NCBI GenBank assembly: GCA_036493895.1
Contig: DASXOZ010000013.1
Span: 62,001-126,000 of the forward strand
DNA: 64,000 nucleotides
Source of the DNA: Candidatus Binatia bacterium
GTDB taxonomy: Bacteria > Desulfobacterota > Binatia > UBA1149 > CAITLU01
Reading direction: 5' to 3'
Shown: piece by piece, positions 9,904 to 17,525 of the stretch
Layout: the number at the start of each line of letters is the position of its first letter
Numbering within the stretch: the stretch's first letter is position 1
Notes under the pieces: model-generated
The model's input: the letters and a program-made list of their open reading frames with translations, nothing else
Told to the model about the DNA's origin: nothing
Database searches by the model: none
Position numbers and translations under genes: made by a program

Positions 9904-11415
9904 GTGGAGCTTCAATTCTTCGAACGTCTGTTGCTGGCGCCGCTGTTCGCCGTCATCGCCGCGGCGCTGGTGGCGGTGCTGCGCGGTTTCGGCTCGCTGC
10001 GCCGCCTTCGCATCTGGGCCGTGCTGACCGGCCTTTCGCTCGGCGCCTGGATCGCCGTGCAGGGCTCGGGGATGCAGTTCGAGGCGGGCGCGCGGCAGGC
10101 TCTTGCCGCGATCGCGCTGATGTCGGGCGCAGCCACGGTGCTGCGCCTCGTCGACCTCATTTTCTGGGACTGGTTCCTCAGTCGCCGTCGCCACGTGCTC
10201 GTGCCGCGGCTGGCCGTCGACCTGTTCAAGCTCATCGCGCTCATCGGCGTCGCGATCTCGGTGCTCAAGTACATCTTCGGGATGGAACTGAGCGGCCTGC
10301 TGGTCACGTCCACGGTCGTGTCGGCGGTCATCGGCCTGGCGATCCAGGACATGCTGGCCAACATCGCCGCCGGCCTCGGCGTCCAGCTCGAGAGGCCGTT
10401 CAACGTCGGCGACTGGCTGACGATCGGAAACCACGAGGGCGTCGTTACCCAGCTCAACTGGAGGACGCTGACGCTGCTGACGCGCGACCGCCACGAGGTG
10501 CTGGTGCCGAACTCCACGGTCGCCAAGACGGAGGTCATCAACTTCTCGCGGCCGAGCACGCTGCAGCGGGCGCACTCCTACGTCGGCGTCGCGTACCGGC
10601 ATCCGCCGGGCGTCGTCAAGGCGACGCTCGCGCGCGCGGCGTCTTCGTGTCCGGAGGTCACCAGCAACCCGCCGGTGGAGGTCCTCGTGAAATCGTTCGA
10701 CGAGTCGCAGATCCTCTACGACGTGCGCTTCTGGATCACCGACTACAGCCGCCTGCTGCAGATCACCGACGACGTCTATTCTCGCTGCTGGTACGAGCTG
10801 AGGCGCAACAACCTGTCGATCCCGTTCCCCACCCGCGACGTCACGATCCGCACGGCCTCCGACGAGCAGGAGAAGAAAGCTGCCGAGGACCGGCGCCGCG
10901 AGATCTTCTCGGTGCTGAGGCCGCTGCCGGTGTTCACGCCGCTCAACAACGAGCAGATCGAGATGCTGGTCGCGGGCGCCGAGCTGCAGGTGTTCATGAA
11001 GGGAGAAACGCTCGTGCGCCAGGGGGACCGCGGTGAGTCGCTGTTCGTGATCCGCGCCGGCAAGGTCCGCATCGACAAGATCCACGAAGGCGCGGCGCCC
11101 ACGACCATCGCCACGATGGAAGGCGGGGAGTTTTTCGGCGAGATGAGCCTGCTGACCGGAGAGCCGCGCACCGCGTCCATCGTCGCCGACGACGAAACCG
11201 AGGTGGTCGTCGTCAGCAAGGAATCCTTTGCGCCGGTATTGACGGCCGATGCCGGAATCCTTCCGGGCCTGTCGGCGGCGCTCGAAACGAGGGCGCGCAA
11301 CACCCAGCAGTTCCTTCGCGATCTTCCGGCCACGCGCGACGAGGTGCGCACCACGCACCAGAGCTCGGCGCTGCTGCGCCGCATCGGACATTTCTTCGGG
11401 CTGGACGAGAGCTGA
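9904..11415 (+). CDS. MscS-type mechanosensitive channel with C-terminal cyclic-nucleotide-binding domain
   Basis: 503 aa. The N-terminal half has four or five hydrophobic segments. TM3 and the beta domain of MscS follow: VVSAVIGLAIQDMLANIAAGL (split here only by naming) then QLERPFNVGDWL and WRTLTLLTRDRHEVLVPNS. From about residue 335 a cNMP-binding fold appears: LPVFTPLNNEQIEML, VRQGDRGESLFVI, GGEFFGEMSLLTGEPRTASIVA, the last matching the phosphate-binding cassette (FGEMSLLTGEPRTA). Such fusions act as nucleotide-gated channels in the inner membrane. The GTG start has only a weak ribosome-binding site; earlier codons look non-coding. It converges with the phospholipid gene, with 8 nt between stops. 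Confidence 0.88.
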   Translation: MELQFFERLLLAPLFAVIAAALVAVLRGFGSLRRLRIWAVLTGLSLGAWIAVQGSGMQFEAGARQALAAIALMSGAATVLRLVDLIFWDWFLSRRRHVLVPRLAVDLFKLIALIGVAISVLKYIFGMELSGLLVTSTVVSAVIGLAIQDMLANIAAGLGVQLERPFNVGDWLTIGNHEGVVTQLNWRTLTLLTRDRHEVLVPNSTVAKTEVINFSRPSTLQRAHSYVGVAYRHPPGVVKATLARAASSCPEVTSNPPVEVLVKSFDESQILYDVRFWITDYSRLLQITDDVYSRCWYELRRNNLSIPFPTRDVTIRTASDEQEKKAAEDRRREIFSVLRPLPVFTPLNNEQIEMLVAGAELQVFMKGETLVRQGDRGESLFVIRAGKVRIDKIHEGAAPTTIATMEGGEFFGEMSLLTGEPRTASIVADDETEVVVVSKESFAPVLTADAGILPGLSAALETRARNTQQFLRDLPATRDEVRTTHQSSALLRRIGHFFGLDES

Positions 11416-11423
11416 GGGCCGGC

Positions 11424-12146
11424 TCAGCCGCGGCTGCGCATGTCGTAGACGAACGACGCGGCCGTGTAGTAGGCCGGGTAGAACAGCGACGCCCATGCCA
11501 GCAGAGGCGAAGGTTTCGGGAGCTGGAAAATCAGCCAGATTCCCATCACGCCCCACAGCACCCCGAGCCATACCGCCGCAGCGCGGCCCTTTTCCATGCG
11601 GCTCGGGTACAGCCAGCGCATCGGCACGAACACCATCGCGAGGAAGAACACGAGGAACGCGAGGTTGACCCACGCGTTGGTGCCGAGCACCACGTAATAG
11701 AACACGAGCACGTTCCAGTACGAGGGAAATCCCTGGAAATAGTGCTCGACGAAACCCTTCGCGTCGGTGCGCGAGAAGCCGTAGGCGCTGGCGACGAGCA
11801 CCGGCAGCGCCATCCACTGCGTGCCCGGCGGAAGAATGCCGGGCTGGATCAGGACGGCGACGGGGACGATGACGTAGTTCTGGTAATCGATGATGTTGTC
11901 GAGAAGGGTGCCGTCGATCCACGGTACGACGTGCTTGACGTGCGCCCGCCGCGCGAGCGTACCGTCGGTCGCATCGACGACGAATGCGATCGCGAGCATC
12001 CAGAACGTCGTCGCGTAATCGCCGCGGAACGCCGCAGCCAGTGCGACGAACCCGAGCACGGCGCCGAACGCCGTGTACGCGTGCACCGCGAACGCGAAAA
12101 GCAGCTGGGAAAACCCGATGGTCGCCTCGCCCTTGTCCACGGCCAT
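11424..12146 (-). CDS. pcs: CDP-alcohol phosphatidyltransferase, phosphatidylcholine synthase type
   Basis: 240 aa membrane protein, the usual size of bacterial Pcs, which makes phosphatidylcholine directly from CDP-diacylglycerol and choline. The catalytic metal motif D-x2-DG-x2-AR-x(n)-G-x3-D-x3-D is present: DATDGTLARR followed by WIDGTLLDNIID (about residues 55-90). Several hydrophobic helices surround it, and conserved GFVEHYFQGFPSYWN follows. The ATG has GGAG and AGGA upstream. It sits 4 nt after the stop of an alpha/beta hydrolase and is probably cotranscribed with it. Other CDP-alcohol enzymes share the motif, but length and the FQGFPSYWN region favour Pcs. Confidence 0.8.
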   Translation of the reverse strand: MAVDKGEATIGFSQLLFAFAVHAYTAFGAVLGFVALAAAFRGDYATTFWMLAIAFVVDATDGTLARRAHVKHVVPWIDGTLLDNIIDYQNYVIVPVAVLIQPGILPPGTQWMALPVLVASAYGFSRTDAKGFVEHYFQGFPSYWNVLVFYYVVLGTNAWVNLAFLVFFLAMVFVPMRWLYPSRMEKGRAAAVWLGVLWGVMGIWLIFQLPKPSPLLAWASLFYPAYYTAASFVYDMRSRG

Positions 12147-12150
12147 CGTC

Positions 12151-13050
12151 CTACGCTCCCTCGCCGATCTCGGCAACGATGAGGCGCGCAACCTCGTCGG
12201 GCTTTTCCATCGGAATGAAATGCGTCGTGCCGGGTACCGTCACCAGCCGCGCGCGAGGGGCGACCTCGGCGGCGCGCCGCGCCCGCGGCTCGTCGAGCGT
12301 AGTGCTCGACTCGCCGCGCACGAGCAGCATCGGCGCCTGGACGCGGCCGAGGATCGAATAGGCATCGAAATCCGAGGCCGCCGAATACACCTGGGCCTCG
12401 ACGCGCGCCGGGCACAGCAACTCGACCTCGCCGTCGGGCCTGTCGAACGTTCCCTCGTCGACGTACGCATGCAACGCTTCGTCGGTCCACGTCGAGTACG
12501 GCTCGCGGCGGCGGAACGAATGAAAGAGCTGCTCGCGCGAGCGCCAGACCACGCGGCGGGTGCGCGTACGCGCCGCCATCGGATTCTGCACTCCCGCCTC
12601 TTTCATCATCCGCGCCATCTCCGGGTGGAACAGTACGGGGTCGATGAGAACCAGGCGCGACAGAAACTTCGGCTCGGCTGCGGCGACGCCGGCCAGCGTC
12701 GTCGCTCCGGCCGAATGCCCGACGCCGAGTGCACGCTCGATCCCGAGAATCCTCAAAAGCTCGGTCGCATCGACGACGAACTGCTCCCACGCATAGTCGT
12801 CGTCCGGCTTGGACGACAGGCCGTGGCCGCGCTGGTCCCACGAAAGGAAGCGCGACGTGACACCGAGGGCGCGCAGCCGCACGAGCAGCGGCTTCCAGAC
12901 GGCGCCGAGAAAACCGGTGGGATGCGCGAAGACGATGCAGTCGTCGCTCGTATGACCGCCCCAGTCGGTGACGTGGAGATGGATTTTCCCGACGCGGATG
13001 CGCTTGTCGCGGCGGTCGGAAAACCAGGGGCGCTCCATCGCAGCAGTCAT
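12151..13050 (-). CDS. Alpha/beta hydrolase
   Basis: 299 aa from ATG 13050 (an ATG at 13038 is an alternative). The fold is clear: HLHVTDWGG, FAHPTGFLGAVW (HP replaces HG in the oxyanion region), SWDQRGHGLSS, nucleophile elbow GVGHSAGAT, then a lid region (about 165-235), LLVRGESS before the acid, and catalytic His in TTHFIPMEKP. It is cytoplasmic, with no signal peptide. The stop is 4 nt from the pcs start, suggesting an operon; a lipid-ester or choline-ester substrate would fit that context but is not shown by the sequence. Confidence 0.82.
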   Translation of the reverse strand: MTAAMERPWFSDRRDKRIRVGKIHLHVTDWGGHTSDDCIVFAHPTGFLGAVWKPLLVRLRALGVTSRFLSWDQRGHGLSSKPDDDYAWEQFVVDATELLRILGIERALGVGHSAGATTLAGVAAAEPKFLSRLVLIDPVLFHPEMARMMKEAGVQNPMAARTRTRRVVWRSREQLFHSFRRREPYSTWTDEALHAYVDEGTFDRPDGEVELLCPARVEAQVYSAASDFDAYSILGRVQAPMLLVRGESSTTLDEPRARRAAEVAPRARLVTVPGTTHFIPMEKPDEVARLIVAEIGEGA

Positions 13051-13220
13051 TGCAGGCCGGCGGGTTGTCGCACCTCCCTCGGGCGGTGCAAGCGGCCGCG
13101 GCGGCGGCTGAGCTTGCGATCGCGACGGGTGATCGGCCGCGCCCGCGCGGGACGGCGACGCGGGCCGGTGGAGCATCAGGCGACCGTGACAGCATGGTGG
13201 TCGTCCGCTAAGGTCGGACC

Positions 13221-14015
13221 ATGGCCCTTTCCGCGACGTCCATCGAACAGCTCTTCGGCCTTCACGGTCGTGTCGCGATCGTCACCGGCGCCTCCTCGGG
13301 ACTCGGCATCGAGTTCGCCGATGCGCTGGCCTGCGCCGGCGCCGATGTCGCCCTGCTCGCAAGGCGCGGCGACCGGCTCGATGAAGTCGCGGCGGGACTC
13401 AAAGCCCGTTACGGCGTGAAGACGATCGCAGTCGAAGTGGACATCACCGATCGCGAAGCGCTGACGGCAGCGTTCACGCGCACGCGTGCTGCGCTGGGCC
13501 CGGCCTGGGTGCTGGTGAACAACGCCGGCCTGGCTCCGACCGGCCGTGCCGAGAAACAATGGCCGGAGGACTGGGACCGCACGGTCGCCCTCAACATGAC
13601 CGCGGTATTCCAGTGCTGCCTTCTCGCCGCGATGCAGATGCGCGCGGCGGCCGGCGGCGGGCGCATCATCAACGTCACGTCGATCTTCGGCCGCCTCGGC
13701 AGCTCGCTGTTTCGCGTCGCCAGTTATGCCGCGAGCAAGGGCGGCAGCGAAAACCTGACGCGGCAGCTCGCCGTCGAGTGGGCGCGCGAGTCGATCACCG
13801 TCAATGCGATCGCCCCGGCGTGGTTCCCGAGCGAGATGACGCAGGAAAGCCTCGTTCGCGAGAGCATCGAGGAGCGCATGGCTTCGGGCAATCCGATGGG
13901 TCGCATCGGCGACGAGGGAGAATTGCGCACGGCCTGCCTGTTCCTGGCCTCTCCCGCGAGCAGCTACGTCACCGGATCGGTGATTCCGGTGGACGGCGGC
14001 TACACCGCTTGGTAA
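13221..14015 (+). CDS. Short-chain dehydrogenase/reductase, gluconate 5-dehydrogenase/FabG-like
   Basis: 264 aa with AAGG about 8 nt before the ATG. Marks: TGASSGLGIEFA (cofactor loop), an Arg-containing second strand (ALLARRGDRL) which favours NADP(H), NNAG, catalytic Ser in INVTSIFGRLGSS, Tyr/Lys in YAASKGG, PAWFPSEMT after the catalytic block and VTGSVIPVDGGYTAW at the end. N-terminal SIEQLFGLHGRVAIVTG is common among gluconate 5-dehydrogenase-like SDRs. The gene is divergent from the hydrolase/pcs pair (170 nt between starts) and is followed by a metallo-hydrolase 43 nt later. Substrate not assigned. Confidence 0.86.
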   Translation: MALSATSIEQLFGLHGRVAIVTGASSGLGIEFADALACAGADVALLARRGDRLDEVAAGLKARYGVKTIAVEVDITDREALTAAFTRTRAALGPAWVLVNNAGLAPTGRAEKQWPEDWDRTVALNMTAVFQCCLLAAMQMRAAAGGGRIINVTSIFGRLGSSLFRVASYAASKGGSENLTRQLAVEWARESITVNAIAPAWFPSEMTQESLVRESIEERMASGNPMGRIGDEGELRTACLFLASPASSYVTGSVIPVDGGYTAW

Positions 14016-14058
14016 CAAGCGCTGCCCCACATCTGCGGGGGCGGAGGGACCCCCAGTG

Positions 14059-15141
14059 ATGCGACGCCTCGTCCAGCTCCTCGTAGCCATCGTTTTCCTT
14101 GGCTTCGGTTTCGCGATCGCGATCACGCGCGTCATCCCGCTGCAGGACGCGATCGTGCACCGCATGGCGCGAAAGGTGCTGACCACGTCGCGGGATTACC
14201 TGTTCCAGGACGACGCATTGCGGGTGCTCGCGTGCGGCACGCGTTCACCGATGCCCGACCACGACCGCGCCGGCGCCTGCGTCGCAGTGTTTGCCGGCGG
14301 CCGTTTCTACGTCGTCGATACCGGCCCGAACGCCTGGGACAACTTCGCGCTGTGGCGCATCCCGGGAGACAAGGTCGGCGCAGTCTTCTTCACGCACTAC
14401 CACTCCGACCACATCGGCGACCTCGGCGAGTTCAACTTGCAGACGTGGGGGGCAGGCCGGCCGGGGCCGCTGCGCGTTTTCGGTCCGCCAGGCGTCGACA
14501 AGGTGGTCGACGGCTTCACCCTCGCCTACGAGCTCGACCGCGGCTATCGCACGGCGCACCACGGCCCCGAGGTCATGAATCCGGCCAAGGGGCTGATGGA
14601 AGCGCATCCTTTCGATATCGATGACAAGAATCCCGCGGGCACCGTCGTGCTCGAGGAGAACGGCCTGGTCGTACACGCGTTCCATGTCGACCATGCACCG
14701 GTCAAGCCGGCCGTCGGCTATCGTTTCGATTACAAGGGACGCTCCGTCGGGATCAGCGGCGACACCAAGCCGACTCCGTCACTGGTGGCGGCGAGCAAGA
14801 ACGTCGACGTGCTGTTCCACGAGGCGCAAGCCAACTTCATCGTGAATATTCTGCAGGAAGAGGCGACGGCAGCGGGAAAAACCCAGTACGCGCACATCCT
14901 GCACGACATCCCGAACTACCACACCTCTCCGGTCGAGGCCGCCCAGGAAGCGAACGAAGCAGGCGCAGGCCTTCTCGTCCTGTACCACCTGACTCCGCCT
15001 CCGACCAATCCCATTCTCGAGCGCATCTTCCTGCGCGGCGTCTCCGACGTGCGGCCAAGCGGAGTCGTCGTTTCGCGCGACGGGCTGCTCGTCACGTTGC
15101 CGGCGGGCGGCAAACAGATCGAGACCGGTCACGTGGAGTAG
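14059..15141 (+). CDS. Membrane-anchored metallo-beta-lactamase-fold hydrolase (RNase Z-like)
   Basis: 360 aa from ATG 14059, directly after a GTG; GGAGGG lies about 9-12 nt upstream. Residues 2-25 form one hydrophobic anchor, so the catalytic domain is probably periplasmic. The metal site is clear: CGTRSPMPDHDRAG, DTGPNAWD, THYHSDHIGDLGEF (HxHxDH), a later His in HAFHVDHAP, SGDTKPTP with the bridging Asp, and a final His in YHLTPPP. The arrangement matches the RNase Z/arylsulfatase-like branch rather than a beta-lactamase. An exported location argues against tRNA processing; an ester or phosphodiester substrate is likely but unknown. Confidence 0.82.
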   Translation: MRRLVQLLVAIVFLGFGFAIAITRVIPLQDAIVHRMARKVLTTSRDYLFQDDALRVLACGTRSPMPDHDRAGACVAVFAGGRFYVVDTGPNAWDNFALWRIPGDKVGAVFFTHYHSDHIGDLGEFNLQTWGAGRPGPLRVFGPPGVDKVVDGFTLAYELDRGYRTAHHGPEVMNPAKGLMEAHPFDIDDKNPAGTVVLEENGLVVHAFHVDHAPVKPAVGYRFDYKGRSVGISGDTKPTPSLVAASKNVDVLFHEAQANFIVNILQEEATAAGKTQYAHILHDIPNYHTSPVEAAQEANEAGAGLLVLYHLTPPPTNPILERIFLRGVSDVRPSGVVVSRDGLLVTLPAGGKQIETGHVE

Positions 15142-15192
15142 CAAGCGGCTTCGCGCTGCGCTGCTGCGATGTCGCGGTTGCCCGCACCGGCA

Positions 15193-15702
15193 TCAGTGTG
15201 CTTGCGAGATGCTCGCCAGAAGCCCTGCGCGTACCTTGGACGCTTCGACGAGCGGATTTCTTCGCCACGGTCCCACTTCGGCGGCCGTGAACGGCTGGAA
15301 ATCGGCGGGAAGGTGCTCCTTGTCGAACCACGCCAGCAGCCAATTGAGAAGGGCGGCAACGGCAGCATCGTCCAGGCGGGACTGCGCTACGCCGGGCACT
15401 CGGCAGAGATATTCGCGTCCGCCGGCAACGGTCACGAGGCGTGCGACGTTGTCCTTCAGCTGGGGCACCGCGCCGGCAAGGCCGGTACCTTGCGCCTGGT
15501 GGCAGCCCTGGCAATTGAGCAGGTAGTCGAGAGCAGGATCTCCGCTGCTTTTCATTCCGATCGCGCTGTCCTGGGCGCGGGGAACGCGGCCAGGTGCGGA
15601 AAAGCTGACGCCCTGAGCCAGCGCAGGCGATACGGATGATGCAACCCAGGCGGTCGCTGCTGCGAGTGATACCGCGGCAAGCGACGTGGTGCGCAGAGAC
15701 AA
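15193..15702 (-). CDS. Monohaem cytochrome c of the amine dehydrogenase cluster
   Basis: 169 aa from TTG 15702, which gives a good signal peptide (SLRTTSLAAV...SPALAQ). A GTG at 15783, right after the mauA stop, would add 27 residues. One haem motif, CQGCH, lies at residues 64-68, and the domain extends through YLCRVPGVAQSRLDDAAVAALLNWLL, a typical class I cytochrome helix. A second cysteine in EYLCRV has no haem motif. As the gene directly follows mauA, it most likely takes electrons from the reduced amine dehydrogenase in the periplasm. It is not MauG, which needs two haems and is much longer. Confidence 0.75.
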   Translation of the reverse strand: MSLRTTSLAAVSLAAATAWVASSVSPALAQGVSFSAPGRVPRAQDSAIGMKSSGDPALDYLLNCQGCHQAQGTGLAGAVPQLKDNVARLVTVAGGREYLCRVPGVAQSRLDDAAVAALLNWLLAWFDKEHLPADFQPFTAAEVGPWRRNPLVEASKVRAGLLASISQAH

Positions 15703-15793
15703 GGTGTGTCGCGAAACAAAAGCGGCAGCGCGGGCGACCCGCGCTGTAGCGATTCGCGTGCGCCGCGCATCGTGTGTTCGCACCCCGCCGGGA

Positions 15794-16336
15794 TCAGGTC
15801 TTCGTCGCAAGGCCGACCACCACCGAGACGCTGCAGTGCACGGCGCGGCTCTGGGTGCCGAAGCACCAGAGCAGGTCGTTGTTGCGGAAAGTATCGTAGA
15901 TCGGCTGCTCGCCTTCGGTACGGCTGCACAGGCAGCGCCCGCACAGCGAAGCGCCGCAGCAGTCGTTGTACGCGATCACGTATTCCTTCGAGTCGACCGG
16001 ATTGCGGCAGGTGCCGAGCCACGTGATCGGCGACATCTCGGTACCGGGCGGACACGCGTTGGCCGAGCCGCCGCAGCAGGAGCACAGGTAGCCGTGGATC
16101 GCGCAATAGCGCCAGTACTGGCAATCGCGCGGATCGCCGGACTCGCCCGGAGCCGGGGCACGGGACTCCGCCGCGTCGGCGATTCGTGCGACCGGCAGCA
16201 GCGGCAACGCCGCACCACCGACGAGAAGCCCCCCGACTCGCGCGAGAAACCCGCGCCTGGACGACGCGCGCGCCAGATGCCGGCTTGCCTGCTCCATCCA
16301 CGCATCCAGTCGTTTTGCTGCTGCTTTGTCGTTCAT
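15794..16336 (-). CDS. mauA: Methylamine/aromatic amine dehydrogenase light chain with TTQ cofactor
   Basis: 180 aa. A twin-arginine signal (SSRRGFLARVGGLLVGG, residues 25-41) exports the folded small subunit. The mature chain is the Cys-rich TTQ subunit: CQYWRYCAIHGYLCSCCGG (72-90), CPPGTEMSPITWLGTC, NDCCGASLCGRCLC and LLWCFG. Trp106 and Trp157 align with the two tryptophans that are oxidised and crosslinked to tryptophan tryptophylquinone. The chain ends VHCSVSVVVGLA, as in the family. Together with mauB it oxidises primary amines to aldehyde and ammonia in the periplasm. The sequence mixes features of methylamine and aromatic amine enzymes, so the substrate is not settled. Confidence 0.93.
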   Translation of the reverse strand: MNDKAAAKRLDAWMEQASRHLARASSRRGFLARVGGLLVGGAALPLLPVARIADAAESRAPAPGESGDPRDCQYWRYCAIHGYLCSCCGGSANACPPGTEMSPITWLGTCRNPVDSKEYVIAYNDCCGASLCGRCLCSRTEGEQPIYDTFRNNDLLWCFGTQSRAVHCSVSVVVGLATKT

Positions 16337-16338
16337 GA

Positions 16339-16980
16339 TCAGGCTACCTTGGCGCGCCCGGGCGCCGCCGCCGCGTCGCGGGCCGTGCCTTGCCGGCGCA
16401 CGAGCTCCTGGATGGAGGCAACCCCGCGGTCACGGGCCTCGAGCAGGCTTTCCAGGTGCTCGCGGGAATTGACGAGGCCGTGCGCACGAACGATTCCGCT
16501 GTCGTCGACGAGCACCGCGTACGGAAGTTTCGCGATCTGCCACGTGACGCCGAGCTGGGTCGACAGCAGGTACGACGATGCGTCGAGCTTCTGCTCGCGG
16601 GCGAACGCCTCGTGTTCGGACGGAGAACCGTCGCCGGCGACGAGCACGCGAAGGTTCGCGGCTTCGGCGGCCGCCATCGACCTCAGTGCCGGCAGCAGGC
16701 TCTTGCAGACCGGACAGGTGGGCGACAGAAAGAACACCAGCGTCGAGCGCCCGTCCTCCGAAGCCGCGCCGACCATCTCGTCGTTGCCGGCCAGTGTCGG
16801 CGCGCGCACGACCGGGGCTTCGTCACCCGCGACCACGCCGCGTCCGATCATCAACGCGCCCGCCGGCGCGACGCGCTCGTAGAGCACGCCGATCTGTCGC
16901 GTCAGCGCGAACACGACGCCGCAGAGCACGACGACGACGACCCACAGCAGCACGACGGAAACCGACAGCGCCGCAATCAT
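16339..16980 (-). CDS. mauD: Amine dehydrogenase accessory thioredoxin-like protein MauD
   Basis: 213 aa. One N-terminal membrane helix (about 3-28) anchors a periplasmic thioredoxin-like domain with the redox motif CPVC at 89-92 (in FFLSPTCPVCKSLLP), an AKLPYAVLVDDSG segment with the cis-Pro, and a final helix. MauD is required for correct disulfide formation and stability of the light chain, which carries six disulfides. The ATG overlaps the mauE stop (ATGA) and its stop lies 2 nt before mauA starts. Confidence 0.93.
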   Translation of the reverse strand: MIAALSVSVVLLWVVVVVLCGVVFALTRQIGVLYERVAPAGALMIGRGVVAGDEAPVVRAPTLAGNDEMVGAASEDGRSTLVFFLSPTCPVCKSLLPALRSMAAAEAANLRVLVAGDGSPSEHEAFAREQKLDASSYLLSTQLGVTWQIAKLPYAVLVDDSGIVRAHGLVNSREHLESLLEARDRGVASIQELVRRQGTARDAAAAPGRAKVA

Positions 16981-17525
16981 CGTCGCAGCCTCGCGAGCGC
17001 CGCTGCGCGCGGCGCGGTCGCCAGCAACCGCTGGCTCGCGAGCCAGCAGGCGCAGAGCCCCGGCGTCGCTGCCATGACGGCAACGCAGTCGAACCAGGCC
17101 AGGGGTCGCGGCGAAAGTGGCAGCGCCAGTGCAGCCGCCGCGACGGCCACGACGCCGTTGCGCACCACGAGGCTCGCGCCAAGCGGCACGTGGAAAGCAG
17201 GACCGGTGCAGCCGCAATCGATCCCGGTACGGCCTCTGGCCACGTTGACGGCGATCGCCGCGGCGTAACCCGCCATCAGCAGCGAGGTGGCGACGCCGGC
17301 AGCACCGAGCCCCATCGCCAGTGCGACCGCGAGCGAGGCCTCGACGGCGGGAACCGCGACGGTGGCGGGCGCAAGCAGCATCTTCGGCAGCACGCGATAT
17401 CCGGCAACAGCGGCGCGAAAGCGCGAAAAATCCGCGATCTTGTGAAACGCCGCCGCCGCGAGCAGCAGCGTCAGGCAGGCGCGAAGCACGAGCGCCGCCG
17501 CGGGATCGATTGCGACGCCACTCAT
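16977..17525 (-). CDS. mauE: Amine dehydrogenase accessory membrane protein MauE
   Basis: 182 aa with about five hydrophobic helices, the size and shape of MauE, a DoxX-like membrane protein needed with MauD for light-chain maturation. Recognisable points: FHKIADFSRFRAAVAGYRVLP in the first loop and a CGC pair in RTGIDCGCTGPAFHVPLG (about 115-130), a usual MauE feature. The start overlaps the mauB stop (ATGA) and the stop overlaps the mauD start, so the cluster is a tightly coupled operon. Confidence 0.9.
   Translation of the reverse strand: MSGVAIDPAAALVLRACLTLLLAAAAFHKIADFSRFRAAVAGYRVLPKMLLAPATVAVPAVEASLAVALAMGLGAAGVATSLLMAGYAAAIAVNVARGRTGIDCGCTGPAFHVPLGASLVVRNGVVAVAAAALALPLSPRPLAWFDCVAVMAATPGLCACWLASQRLLATAPRAAALARLRR

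Noticed and set aside
9694-11922. A long leftward frame upstream of the SDR gene, opposite the MscS gene
   Set aside because: Only the last 257 residues (8920-9693) look like protein. The rest is antisense to the channel gene.
15193-15702. MauG
   Set aside because: Only one CxxCH motif and 169 residues; MauG has two haem sites and is about twice as long.
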